From positions 3,130,442 to 3,167,930 of the forward strand of contig NZ_KB455575.1 of NCBI RefSeq assembly GCF_000341735.1: a stretch of 37,489 nt of DNA. Reading direction: 5' to 3'. The notes under the pieces were generated by a model, which did no database searches, was not told where the DNA came from, and saw only the letters and a program-made list of their open reading frames with translations. Within the stretch, counting starts at the first letter, position 1. Every line of letters starts with the position of its first letter. This stretch comes from Methylotuvimicrobium buryatense 5G. GTDB taxonomy: Bacteria > Pseudomonadota > Gammaproteobacteria > Methylococcales > Methylomonadaceae. This document shows positions 9,566 to 18,192 of the stretch, piece by piece. A program made the position numbers and the translations under genes.

Positions 9566-10231
9566 CTACCTTGTTTTAGGAACTGCCCAACCGTGAATGA
9601 ATCCATCCGAATCCTGCTGCGGAAAACAGATTGTTCGGTCCTTATTTAGCACCCATCCTGCCCCAGGTTTATTGCAGGCGGCTAATTGCGCTATATCTGT
9701 TACCTGGCTGAGCGCAAAAGCTGTTTTTCCGGTTTGGGTATTGGCCCAATTGGCCCGCGCCGTTTCATCGTGGGCGATTTGGTAGGCGTCGTTTAACGCT
9801 TTTTTGTAAATCGTGGATTCTAGGTATTGGTAGGTGAGGAGCGAGATTCCTATATAAAAAGAAGCACCAATAACGGCGGCGCCGACTAGCCAACTGGTTG
9901 TTATCCGTAATTCACGTTTTCGAAATAAATTTTGCGCGTTCACCGCCAATGTCTCACTGATTTTTTGCAGCGCTTCGTGAGCGGCCTTATCCATACTTTT
10001 TTCGGCCAACAACCGGGCCTTATCCTCGAATGCCTTGATTTCACGGCTATGAACGCCATTCAATTCGTTAATTGCCTTTTCCATGGCCATCAATCCGGAT
10101 TGGTTGACAGCCAATATCACCCAGGCCGGATCGTCAGGACTCAAACCATAGGCCATCGCGGTTTTCATGACTCGCTCTCGCTCAGCTGCTGAAAAAGATC
10201 TCAGGAGAAGGTCAAACGCTTGCTGGCTCAT
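9566..10231 (-). CDS. StbC-like membrane protein of plasmid stability operon
   Basis: The 221-residue protein has a helical, charged N-terminal half, one membrane segment at about residues 111-133, and a C-terminal part outside or inside the membrane with two cysteines near the end. It follows a ParA-like gene and overlaps it by 20 bases, as the third gene of an operon whose order (small DNA-binding protein, ParA-like ATPase, third protein) matches stbABC of conjugative plasmids. StbC has no well-defined activity. The assignment comes from position, size and the ATPase; sequence alone does not prove it. Confidence 0.55.
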   Translation of the reverse strand: MSQQAFDLLLRSFSAAERERVMKTAMAYGLSPDDPAWVILAVNQSGLMAMEKAINELNGVHSREIKAFEDKARLLAEKSMDKAAHEALQKISETLAVNAQNLFRKRELRITTSWLVGAAVIGASFYIGISLLTYQYLESTIYKKALNDAYQIAHDETARANWANTQTGKTAFALSQVTDIAQLAACNKPGAGWVLNKDRTICFPQQDSDGFIHGWAVPKTR

Positions 10232-10961
10232 GCTGATGCTCCGGCAAATTTTCGGTCAATTGCAATCGGTCCAGTTGGACATCAAGGTCTTTGAGCCATT
10301 GATTGACGCGGCAGCGGTAGGCTAGTTTTAGCTGGACATCATCGATGGCCCGCCAAAACGGAATATTTTTGGCGTCCAATTCGGCCAATACACCGGTGCT
10401 GATTTTCGGCATATTGATTTCCAGTCCGCCATGTTGAGCCAGAGCCTTTTTCCCCTGCCCAGACTCGTACAGATGGAATTCGCCATCATCCCCGAAAAAT
10501 CGATTTTTCACGACGACATAGTCTGCGTGACCTCCGGCCAATTCGATCATCGCTTTGACGGACCGCACCGAGGCTTTAAAGGGACTAATGACATTGCAAA
10601 AAATGAGTTGATAACCGTAATCGCCTACCACGCGAAAAAAATCGATTTCGTCGTTTAGCCGTCGTAGATGCGTAATCGATGCAGCCGGAAGATCGGCGAC
10701 GATAAGAGCTTTTTGCGACTCTAAAATCTCAACGAATTGGTCACGTTTTTCCTCATCGGTGATCTGTGCGCTGATCGCGCCGTCAGATTTGTAAAATTGC
10801 AGCAGCTGGCCAACTTCGCCATCGCCGTCTACGAGCAATGTTTGTGATTGTAGTTGCCTTCGTATCAGATAATCTGCAACCCCTCGCGTGAAAAGACTTT
10901 TCCCCGTACCCCCTTTATCCGACAGATTCAAAATCAGTTTTTTGGTCGGTTGATTGTTCAT
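10212..10961 (-). CDS. ParA/StbB-like ATPase
   Basis: This is a 249-residue P-loop ATPase of the ParA/MinD superfamily. It has the deviant Walker A KGGTGKS (residues 16-22) and a VDGDGEVGQL segment after it, with IVADLPA as the likely Walker B. Such proteins position plasmid DNA or couple stability with conjugation (StbB in R388-like plasmids). The start codon abuts the upstream gene (ATG at 10961 shared with its stop region), and the stop overlaps the membrane-protein gene, so the three form one transcript. It is divergent from the relaxase genes, as in stbABC loci. It could also be a general ParA partition protein. Confidence 0.75.
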   Translation of the reverse strand: MNNQPTKKLILNLSDKGGTGKSLFTRGVADYLIRRQLQSQTLLVDGDGEVGQLLQFYKSDGAISAQITDEEKRDQFVEILESQKALIVADLPAASITHLRRLNDEIDFFRVVGDYGYQLIFCNVISPFKASVRSVKAMIELAGGHADYVVVKNRFFGDDGEFHLYESGQGKKALAQHGGLEINMPKISTGVLAELDAKNIPFWRAIDDVQLKLAYRCRVNQWLKDLDVQLDRLQLTENLPEHQHEPASV

Positions 10962-11452
10962 TAATAATCCTCCAATGCGTTGAATATCTTGTTTGTTTGT
11001 TCGGTAATTTGGTTTTTTACATCGGTAGCGGTTGAATGGGATCGAATCGCATCACTTAATTGACCAGTTCCTCGTTCATCAGTTATCGATTGGGTTTTTC
11101 CAGATCCCGACTGAGTTCCTTGCCCAGTTGCTTGTGAAGTTCGTTTTAGAGTTTTTTTAGCGATTGATTTCCCAGTTTCCCTTTTGCCAAATCCCAATTC
11201 CTGTTGGCAATGGTCTCGCAGCGTTTGTTGGCTGACATACAGCCCAATTTTGTCTGCCAGAAGCGCGCAAATGATTCGGTATGAGATCCCAGTATCTTTG
11301 AATTTGATCAACTCATCATTCACCAGCCTCAATTTGTCCCGAACCGTGATTTTGGCGGTTTTCCGGTGGCTGTTGAGCGCCAGGTCAACCGATTCGGCAA
11401 ACGCCGACTTGTTTTGTGAAATTTCGTGATCAGGGGGAAGTTTTGTCTTCAT
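10961..11452 (-). CDS. StbA-like DNA-binding protein
   Basis: The 163-residue protein has a helical N-terminal region (residues about 38-90) with a likely helix-turn-helix around ISYRIICALLADK and VSQQTLRDH, followed by a Lys/Thr/Ser/Gln-rich low-complexity tail. By position it is the first gene of the Stb-like operon and would bind repeats in the divergent control region (11453-11835) to repress transcription and act at the transfer origin. The DNA-binding role is inference from the predicted helices and position. I do not recognise a named family with certainty. Confidence 0.55.
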   Translation of the reverse strand: MKTKLPPDHEISQNKSAFAESVDLALNSHRKTAKITVRDKLRLVNDELIKFKDTGISYRIICALLADKIGLYVSQQTLRDHCQQELGFGKRETGKSIAKKTLKRTSQATGQGTQSGSGKTQSITDERGTGQLSDAIRSHSTATDVKNQITEQTNKIFNALEDY

Positions 11453-11835
11453 GCTGAGGTCATCTCTATTGCATTTTTCTCAAAATATAGCACAATAGAA
11501 ATTAGTTATAAACTATTGTTTTTGTTAAAAGTTTTAGAGATTACAACAGGGAACGATAGAGCACACCAGGGAATAAAAACCAAAAGTTCACCCAGCAATC
11601 CAATTTGTTGAATTGATGCGCCGGCTATCCCAAAGGAGATTTTTTGCCGTTGTAGAGAAAAAGGAGGCGTGACAGAAATCACATATTAAATAATTTTTTC
11701 CGAAGGCTGATTTGAACCTTTTTGTCTAGAAAAGCGCATTTCATACCTATGAGGGACGTTAGCAAATGTTTACATACCTACATTGTTTGAATATTTAGCG
11801 TCCAACTTAATTCGAAACTTATTGAGATAAAACTT
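11453..11835. promoter_or_regulatory. Divergent control region; probable oriT
   Basis: This 383-base AT-rich gap separates the Stb-like operon (minus) from the mobilization genes (plus) and must hold both promoters. It contains an inverted repeat ACAATAG-14-CTATTGT (11492-11519) with a nested AGTT/AACT dyad, and a direct repeat CATACCTA (11742-11749 and 11773-11780). In related mobilizable elements oriT lies between these divergent operons. I cannot identify the nic site. Confidence 0.45.
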
Positions 11836-12252
11836 ATGACACAGAACACGCAATCAACTAAACAATCAAAAAAACAGGTAAAAGCACCAACACGCACACG
11901 CACAATCAGTTTTCGCGTCACTGAGGAAGAGTATAAAAACCTCGTTAACCGGTGCACTAATAAACACGGTGAGCGCCTAATGACACCAAGCGATTTTGCA
12001 CGATACTCGACGCTTAATTACACTACCTCGACAGTAAAGCACGAGGATCCGCTTGAGCGTTATCGGATCGCCATTGCCGCGCAGCTCACAACGAAATTAA
12101 GTGAGTTGATTATATCTGTTGATTCCCGCAACTATCTCGGCTCTGAGGGACACTTTAAGATTCTTGCTGAATTGAGTCAGAACGTTGTCGACCTGCGGGA
12201 ACAGATTTATCAATTACTCAATACAAACAATATAGTCGGGGGAGCATCATGA
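11836..12252 (+). CDS. MobC-like relaxosome accessory protein
   Basis: The 138-residue basic protein has a Lys/Thr-rich N-terminus, then RTISFRVTEEEYKNL, the strand and first helix of a ribbon-helix-helix fold typical of MobC/TraJ-type accessory proteins. These bind oriT and help the relaxase nick. Its stop overlaps the relaxase start (ATGA at 12249-12252), the common coupling. Transcription starts from the divergent region upstream. Confidence 0.7.
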   Translation: MTQNTQSTKQSKKQVKAPTRTRTISFRVTEEEYKNLVNRCTNKHGERLMTPSDFARYSTLNYTTSTVKHEDPLERYRIAIAAQLTTKLSELIISVDSRNYLGSEGHFKILAELSQNVVDLREQIYQLLNTNNIVGGAS

Positions 12253-13295
12253 TTATTCGGATTTCAGAACACGAGAGCGGCATCGAAAAATATCTAAACG
12301 AGGGCAACAAATCAGGTCGGTCGTTACACCGTGACGAGCTTGATCGACGTATGCCGATTTATGGAGACCTCGGGGTTTTCAGTGCGGCTCACCGGTATGT
12401 AAAAAAACATAAAAAATGGAAAAAATCGTATTGGCACATTACCGTTTCACCGGCTTTTGCTCAGCACGATTTAACGCGCGCACGCTGGCAGGAAATAACA
12501 CTCCAACTGCTCGAGCATTTTTTTCATCTTTATGACCGCAATCGATTGGCGGCTTATGCTGAAATACATTACCCCATCATGCAATCAGTCACCGATCCAG
12601 TAACCCAGACCCCCAAACAACGCATCCCGCACATTCACCTGATCATCAGCAAATTGGATCTTTTGAGCGACAATCAGCTGCGGATTTTACCGTATAAAAA
12701 ATCCGTGGCCGCCGCATTCCAAAAATGGCTGGGATCACAATATTCAACAAATTATAACCTGCAAAAAGAGGCGGATTCGGCGCTGAAATCAGTTCAACAA
12801 TATCGGGAATGGCATCGGGAAAACAATCGGGTCGACTTGAATAGAACGCCCTATTCCCCTCAAAAAATAACCCCGGTTCTCGCTGATCAGCATGGGTGGA
12901 TATCCAATACAAACCTTTCCGAAAACTCTCGAAAACACCCTCATTATCCCGGCTTTAGTGCTGAGCAGCAGCGGCTCGATGCGCTCGATGGCTTCAGTTG
13001 GTGGGTGTCCGATGCACAGTGCTGGTTCGCTGAAAAACCAGAAATTAACCGACTGAATGCCGATATTTCGATGGCAGCACTTTTAGAGAAGGCCGAACGC
13101 GATTACGGTCTATTGACCGAACATTATCGCATTGATGACAGGAAACTGGTGGACAACCGTACCGGTGACAGGGTCAATGCCATTGATTTTGCCTACCTAT
13201 GGCTAAATTTACCAATGGATCAGGCTATTTCATGGGTGCGGAGTGCCGAGGCACCAATTGAGGAGGAGAGCAACGATCCGGCGGCTCGTTTTTGA
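12249..13295 (+). CDS. Relaxase / mobilization nuclease
   Basis: The protein would cleave one strand at oriT through a tyrosine and pilot the strand during conjugation. The 348-residue sequence shows a conserved N-terminus (MIIRISEH...IEKYLNEGNKSGR...DELDRRM), strand YWHITVSPAF, a helix with conserved acidic and tyrosine residues (AYAEIHYP), and the metal-binding PHIHLIISK at about residues 126-134. The N-terminal Tyr15 is a candidate nucleophile, but this is not certain. At 348 residues there is no primase or helicase tail, as in mobilizable rather than self-transmissible elements; I see no type IV secretion genes in the window, so it would need a helper. The exact MOB class is not clear to me. 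Confidence 0.75.
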   Translation: MIIRISEHESGIEKYLNEGNKSGRSLHRDELDRRMPIYGDLGVFSAAHRYVKKHKKWKKSYWHITVSPAFAQHDLTRARWQEITLQLLEHFFHLYDRNRLAAYAEIHYPIMQSVTDPVTQTPKQRIPHIHLIISKLDLLSDNQLRILPYKKSVAAAFQKWLGSQYSTNYNLQKEADSALKSVQQYREWHRENNRVDLNRTPYSPQKITPVLADQHGWISNTNLSENSRKHPHYPGFSAEQQRLDALDGFSWWVSDAQCWFAEKPEINRLNADISMAALLEKAERDYGLLTEHYRIDDRKLVDNRTGDRVNAIDFAYLWLNLPMDQAISWVRSAEAPIEEESNDPAARF

Positions 13296-13428
13296 GGAAT
13301 TTCCCACCTAAAGGGGTCGAAATTGGATAATTAAAAAATCTGTTAAAATGTTTTTATGACGTTTTTTACAGACCTAACGGAGGGGGGGGGTAACCAGGGA
13401 TAAATTTGAAACATGATAAAATAAATTT

Positions 13429-13459
13429 GGAGTTGACAAACCGCGAATTTGCCAACTCC
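13429..13459. terminator. Inverted repeat downstream of relaxase
   Basis: GGAGTTG (13429-13435) pairs with CAACTCC (13453-13459), and inner CAAA/TTTG extends the stem past one mismatch. A T-run follows at 13470-13475. It may end relaxase transcription or be part of a replication origin. Confidence 0.45.
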
Positions 13460-13486
13460 TTAACTAATATTTTTTCTATGCACATT

Positions 13487-13590
13487 AAAAAATGCTCTTC
13501 CATTGTATTTAAATTTAAATAAAAATTCATTATTTTTTATTTAAAATTTGTATTACGCCTGAATTACATTCGGGTGGAATGAGCATTTTT
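13487..13590. repeat. Long AT-rich inverted repeat upstream of HTH gene
   Basis: The arm AAAAATGCTC-TTCCA (from 13488) is matched in reverse at TGGAATGAGCATTTTT (13575-13590). The roughly 70 bases between are almost pure A/T and contain shorter dyads (ATTTAAATTTAAAT). It lies directly upstream of the HTH and replication genes, so a promoter/operator or a DNA-unwinding origin is plausible. A run of nine G at 13382-13390 lies just upstream. Confidence 0.5.
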
Positions 13591-13614
13591 GTGCCCAAAA
13601 TTTGGGAACAATCA

Positions 13615-13815
13615 ATGAACAATTTAAATCACGAACGCCTTTTTTCACGCTCCGAGGCCGCGATATATTTGGGCGTATCAACGAAAACACTCGCCATTTG
13701 GGCATCGACACGTCGATATGATTTGCCGATGGTTAAAATTGGACGACTGGCCAAATACAAAAAAGCGGATCTCGACGCGTTCATCACCCGCCGCACCCAG
13801 GGAGGCGCGGTATGA
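13615..13815 (+). CDS. Excisionase/AlpA-type helix-turn-helix protein
   Basis: The 66-residue protein is a MerR-like winged helix of the HTH_17 type: RLFSRSEAAIYLGVSTKTLAIW is the helix-turn-helix, followed by a basic wing (VKIGRLAKYKKADLDAFI). Such proteins regulate replication or excision genes of integrated elements. I chose ATG 13615 because the upstream in-frame ATG at 13579 lies inside the inverted-repeat arm. The stop overlaps the start of the replication gene by 4 bases, so it is coupled to it. Confidence 0.8.
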   Translation: MNNLNHERLFSRSEAAIYLGVSTKTLAIWASTRRYDLPMVKIGRLAKYKKADLDAFITRRTQGGAV

Positions 13816-16487
13816 AAACTTTATCCCCTGATTCAAAAATTTCATTCACCGTTTTTCACAGCGAAAACTCTCCATTATCAAAAACCTATTCACTCGACGA
13901 AAACGATCAAATCATCAAACGCCCCGCAGCTCAGATGAGCCGGGGCATTGCCGAACGAAAAACCATTTCTTTTGCCGATTTTTGTGCGTCATTTGATGAG
14001 ACCGACGAAAAAACGGCGTATGGTTATGGCGTTTTTGGTCGAAATTTGGGCGATTCCGTGAAAATCGTGACTGCAAAACGTGTTCAATCGACACCCAACG
14101 CGATCGCGCGAACGCGCGAGTTTTTTGCGTTTGAAAAAGGCCCCGGTATTTTGATGCTTGACCATGATCCGGGCAAAAATGGCCGCAATTTAGAATCCCC
14201 GGCTGAGCTAGTGGACATTTTAGCCGGCATAGATCCGGTATTCAGCCGATCCGCGTATTTTGCGCGGGGATCGGTTTCCAGCGCTGTTGAACGTACCGGT
14301 GAACACAACGGCGCCAAATCAGCGCCCCGGGGATTCCATCTTTATATCCCCGTGCAGGAGGCATCTCAAATCCCGCGAATTGGTGAATTTCTGTATAAAA
14401 AATTATGGCTCGCCGGTTTTGGACACATTGAAATTGCAACATCTGGAGCAATTCTGCTACGCACCCTGATCGATGCACTTGTTTTTACGCCGGAGCGTTT
14501 GGATTTCGTGGGAAAACCGATAATCGATGGTGCCGGCCTAACATGGCGACCACCCGAGGCGGTGTTTCGAGATGGCGAATTTTTAACGCCACACCTGCTA
14601 ACCGATCTGAGTGCCAATGACGAAAAAATATTTCAGAATCTCATTGATGCAGCGAAATCTGAGGCTCGATCAGAATCGAACCGGGTTTCCGAAAAATGGC
14701 AACGCATTCACATAGAACGCCTAATCGATAATGGCGTTTCAGCCGTACAGGCCGAAAAGCAAATTCGTGAGCTCGCGGCGGGCGCTCACGAACTCCCCGA
14801 CAATTTTGAGCTGCATTTTGCCAATTTAGGGGTGGCCACGGTTCGAGATGTACGAGCGGATCCTGAGCATTACAATGATCAGGCGCTGGCGGATCCGATC
14901 GAGGGCCCAGATTATGGCCGGACCACCGCGAAATTTTGGCACAATGCACCGCATGGACGACCGCTCATCCATTCAATGGCCCATGGTGGATGCCGATATT
15001 TTTTTGCCTCGGATGCGAATTCAAAACCCGAAATCAAAATTAGATCCGGTAACAAACCTGAGGTTGTCGACGCCTGCGAGCGGATTTTAAAAAACGCCGG
15101 CGGTATTTATCAATCCAGTGACGTTTTGGTCGCGGTTTTGCCAACGCAAAAAAATGCGATTTCGAAAATCATTCCGGTGGATGCGTCGTTTTTGGCCGAT
15201 TTTTTAATGAAAAATGCGCGGTTTACAAAATATAGTTCGACCAAGCAAGACTGGGTCGAAACCAATTTACCAATTGATTTCGCTGCGACGCTCCTGGCAC
15301 GCCGGCACTGGCCAATCCCACATTTGACCGGCATCGTCTATGCGCCTACGCTGCGTCCGGATGGATCGGTTATCAATCATCCGGGTTACGATATTGAAAC
15401 CGGCCTGTATTCCGATTTTAATGCCGCAGATTTTGCCCCGATCCCCGATAATCCGACATGGGATGACGCGCTCGAGGCCATCGAGGTCCTGAAAAAGCCT
15501 CTATCAGGGTTTCCATTCGTCGAACAATCCGATTTATCGACCGCAATCGCCGCGATTTTAACGGCATTAACACGTCATACCGTCGACAATGCCCCGCTTT
15601 TTCTATGTACATCCCCCAAAATGGGCAGTGGCAAGGGGCTTTTGGTCAATGCGATCGCGCAAATCGCTACGGGGCGTGGAATACGGTCCATGACCCAATC
15701 AACGAATGCGGATGAGGACCGAAAGCGCCTGATGGCGTTGTTAATATCAGGTACACCATTGATTTGCATGGATAATATTGAAAATTATTTTCAGAGCGAG
15801 ACACTGTGCACCGTTTTGACGATGCCGGAACTGACCGATCGGCTCCTCGGAAAAACGCAAATGGTGTCTGCCCCGACCCGGGCGACGTTTTTTGCGACGG
15901 GAAACAATGTTACGGTTGTCGGCGATTTAACGCGTCGGGTTTTGCCGATCGTCATCGATGCCGGCATCGAACGACCGCACGAGCGAATTTTTGATGTCCA
16001 TATTCCATCATATATCGAAAAAAACCGTGCAAATCTGGTTGTTGCGGCGCTAACCGTATTACGCGCATACGATATCGCGGGACGTCCCCGACAAAATTTA
16101 ATGCCATTTGGATCGTTTGAATCGTGGTCGGATTGGATACGCAACGCAATTGTTTGGGCCGGTCTAGATGATCCATGCGCCGGTCTATGCCGGTGGGATA
16201 CCATCGATCCCATCCGATCCGAATTGGCGGGGGTTCTGGAATGTTGGCACGCCGCGATTGGCACGGAGTGCGTAACGGTCAACCAACTGGTCAAACATGC
16301 AACCACATCATGCGAACCACTTTTTCAAGCGCTATTTGATGTGGCCGATAGCTCTAGCGGCATTAACCGGCCGCGCCTGGGCAAATTTCTAATGAGGCAC
16401 ATTGACAGGATTGAGTCCGGATATCGATTGACAATCGCCGGCTCATCCGGGACGAGAAAAAAATACCGGGTTGAAAAAATAATTTAA
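13812..16487 (+). CDS. Replication protein: primase-like domain fused to P-loop helicase
   Basis: This 891-residue protein probably initiates replication of the mobile element. The N-terminal third resembles an archaeo-eukaryotic primase: LMLDHDPG (about 114-121) would be the metal-binding D-x-D, SAPRGFHLYIPV the following strand with His, then an acidic IEIATSG segment. The middle is variable. The C-terminal part is a P-loop ATPase: Walker A variant SPKMGSGKG (about 600-608), Walker B LICMDNIE (about 650), and a sensor-like FFATGNN before an arginine pair, as in superfamily 3 or D5-type helicases. A 78-residue winged-helix-like tail (VNQLVKH...) follows. It is coupled to the HTH gene. Iteron-like repeats start 8 bases after its stop. 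Confidence 0.75.
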   Translation: MKTLSPDSKISFTVFHSENSPLSKTYSLDENDQIIKRPAAQMSRGIAERKTISFADFCASFDETDEKTAYGYGVFGRNLGDSVKIVTAKRVQSTPNAIARTREFFAFEKGPGILMLDHDPGKNGRNLESPAELVDILAGIDPVFSRSAYFARGSVSSAVERTGEHNGAKSAPRGFHLYIPVQEASQIPRIGEFLYKKLWLAGFGHIEIATSGAILLRTLIDALVFTPERLDFVGKPIIDGAGLTWRPPEAVFRDGEFLTPHLLTDLSANDEKIFQNLIDAAKSEARSESNRVSEKWQRIHIERLIDNGVSAVQAEKQIRELAAGAHELPDNFELHFANLGVATVRDVRADPEHYNDQALADPIEGPDYGRTTAKFWHNAPHGRPLIHSMAHGGCRYFFASDANSKPEIKIRSGNKPEVVDACERILKNAGGIYQSSDVLVAVLPTQKNAISKIIPVDASFLADFLMKNARFTKYSSTKQDWVETNLPIDFAATLLARRHWPIPHLTGIVYAPTLRPDGSVINHPGYDIETGLYSDFNAADFAPIPDNPTWDDALEAIEVLKKPLSGFPFVEQSDLSTAIAAILTALTRHTVDNAPLFLCTSPKMGSGKGLLVNAIAQIATGRGIRSMTQSTNADEDRKRLMALLISGTPLICMDNIENYFQSETLCTVLTMPELTDRLLGKTQMVSAPTRATFFATGNNVTVVGDLTRRVLPIVIDAGIERPHERIFDVHIPSYIEKNRANLVVAALTVLRAYDIAGRPRQNLMPFGSFESWSDWIRNAIVWAGLDDPCAGLCRWDTIDPIRSELAGVLECWHAAIGTECVTVNQLVKHATTSCEPLFQALFDVADSSSGINRPRLGKFLMRHIDRIESGYRLTIAGSSGTRKKYRVEKII

Positions 16488-16494
16488 TCACCGC

Positions 16495-16600
16495 TTTGCA
16501 GGGTGTGCAGGTTGTGCAGTGTTTTTTACCATAATTCATTTTTTATATTTTTTTATGGATGTATAAAAATAAACTGCGAATCCTGCGCAAACTGCGCAGC
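16495..16600. repeat. Two inverted sets of 9-bp iteron-like repeats flanking an AT-rich spacer
   Basis: Set A is three tandem 9-mers (TTTGCAGGG, TGTGCAGGT, TGTGCAGTG at 16495-16521). Set B is three 9-mers in the opposite sense (CTGCGAATC, CTGCGCAAA, CTGCGCAGC at 16574-16600). Read on one strand, both share CTGC(A/G)C. A 52-base A/T-rich spacer lies between. Placement just after the replication gene suggests initiator binding sites with an unwinding element; a long stem-loop terminator is the alternative. Confidence 0.55.
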
Positions 16601-16970
16601 AGTTTCATCGATAAATCGTTTTCCGTTATCGACCCACAAGAGACATTTGGGTGAGGATTTATGCTTCCCGATACCTGTCATTGGCAAAGTAGTGTTAACA
16701 CCGATTGAAAACTGACCATCTGGAGTGGTTAGGAATGGTGTTGAATATTCCCTTAGTGTTTTAATATTTCTGCAATAAAAGTTTTATTGTGAAATTAAAA
16801 ACTAAAGTATAAGCTGTAAGGTTAAATTTGGATGAAAAATGTAAGGGGTTATCGGGTTTTTAACCTTCTAAATCTAGCTGGGCATGTTTGATTACAAGAC
16901 CGGCTCCCTTAGTTTGTGCCATAAATATTGTTGAAAAAATATTTATTCGAAAATAAGAAGGAAAAATAAT
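16601..16970. other. Gene-free AT-rich leader of the three-gene operon
   Basis: No gene is supported in this stretch. It presumably contains the promoter of the following operon. A ribosome-binding site (AGAAGGA) sits 9 bases before the ATG at 16971. Confidence 0.5.
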
Positions 16971-17720
16971 ATGGCAGAAATTTACCATTGGGATAAATAT
17001 GCATTTGTAGTGTTGGCGATGTCACAAGAGTACCTGAGTAAAAATGCGGGAGTTTTTGTTTTTGCAGGTGAAAAAACGCAACTATGGTCCCCTCCCTCGT
17101 TCATCCCTTATTTTATAGGGGAAACTAATAATTTTCAGGCATTGAAAACTAATCCGTTATGGACTACAGCCACAAAGATGGGAGCAACGCATTTACATAC
17201 ATTAACCGTAGGTGAGCTGGAAAGAAAATCCATAGCAGAAAAACTCCTTAAAATTTATAACCCCCGCCTAAATCAACTTGAACACTTTACGCAACCTACG
17301 CCAATGGAGGCAACCATGTCAAACGATGTCCACATTTCTGAACAATTAAGCGAAACAAAATCTAAGCTAGAACTGCTTTATCAATATGAAAAGCATTATC
17401 TTGGTCTTATTAAAGAATACAAAGAAGAAATTAAATTCGCTAATACTCTTCAGGAAGATTTGCGAAGAGAACGGACACAATTTTTTACGCAAACTCTTAA
17501 GGATGTCATTCAGACTATGAACGTAGCCCAAGTTGATAATGCTGTTTCAGCACAATGGATTCAAGAGTTAGTTGGCAGTTATACCAAAAGCATTGATTTG
17601 AGTGGCGATCTCGCAAAAACGCACGTCATAGAAATATTAAGTATTTTGACAGGAGAATCTAAGCGAGAAGCTACAAGCGCCCAACTTGATAACATTAGCA
17701 AAAAGGCCGATGTTAAATAA
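16971..17720 (+). CDS. GIY-YIG-like protein with coiled-coil tail
   Basis: Residues 27-101 look like a divergent GIY-YIG nuclease domain: GVFVF (27-31) for GIY, YFIG (47-50) for YIG, ETNNF, then W64, GATHLHTL, a conserved Glu at 90 and the closing IYNPRLN with Asn101. The usual catalytic arginine after the YIG motif is not evident (NFQALKT instead), so the domain may bind rather than cut nucleic acid. Residues 115-215 are predicted helical/coiled coil. It heads a tight operon with two unrecognised genes; the next gene starts inside its last four codons. Base composition is much more AT-rich than the restriction locus. A defence or toxin role is conjecture. Confidence 0.6.
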   Translation: MAEIYHWDKYAFVVLAMSQEYLSKNAGVFVFAGEKTQLWSPPSFIPYFIGETNNFQALKTNPLWTTATKMGATHLHTLTVGELERKSIAEKLLKIYNPRLNQLEHFTQPTPMEATMSNDVHISEQLSETKSKLELLYQYEKHYLGLIKEYKEEIKFANTLQEDLRRERTQFFTQTLKDVIQTMNVAQVDNAVSAQWIQELVGSYTKSIDLSGDLAKTHVIEILSILTGESKREATSAQLDNISKKADVK

Positions 17721-18192
17721 AAAAGCAGCATTTGTCACGCTGCAAACATTGAAGCAATGTAGGGCTGATATGGTGCAAGATTTTTTGAGCCATAATACGG
17801 AAATATATAAGCCATCTTATAAGTATGAAAACAGTCCTGTGATGTTGAAATTAGCTAGAGAAAAATACTTTATAACATGGTTAAGTAGTCACTGGCAGGT
17901 TTTTAATCATATCGTGGCACATTTACCAGGGGAGGAACGGTCTATTATTGATACGTTTTTTACACCTGTTTTTCTCGAATTACTGAGCAAGTGGGCTATT
18001 GTAAAAACAACTGATTCCTCTCAACTAAATTTAGGAGTTGAATTGGTCAAAGATATGCAAACAGCTTTGAGTCAATTTATGAAAGCAGGTGAGAATGCAG
18101 ATACGATGCGTAATATATTGGAAGTTACCTTAGAAAAAAATCGTGTTGTATTTGACAGGATAATCAAACAATTTAGCGAGGAGAAGTTATGA
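17710..18192 (+). CDS. Unrecognised helical protein, second gene of GIY-YIG operon
   Basis: The 160-residue protein is predicted almost entirely alpha-helical, without signal peptide or membrane segment, and I recognise no family. The ATG at 17710 lies inside the end of the GIY-YIG-like gene (11-base overlap), and the stop overlaps the next start as ATGA at 18189-18192, so all three are translated together and probably form a complex. A frame from 17686 is open but the ATG at 17710 fits coupling better. Confidence 0.7.
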   Translation: MLNKKAAFVTLQTLKQCRADMVQDFLSHNTEIYKPSYKYENSPVMLKLAREKYFITWLSSHWQVFNHIVAHLPGEERSIIDTFFTPVFLELLSKWAIVKTTDSSQLNLGVELVKDMQTALSQFMKAGENADTMRNILEVTLEKNRVVFDRIIKQFSEEKL

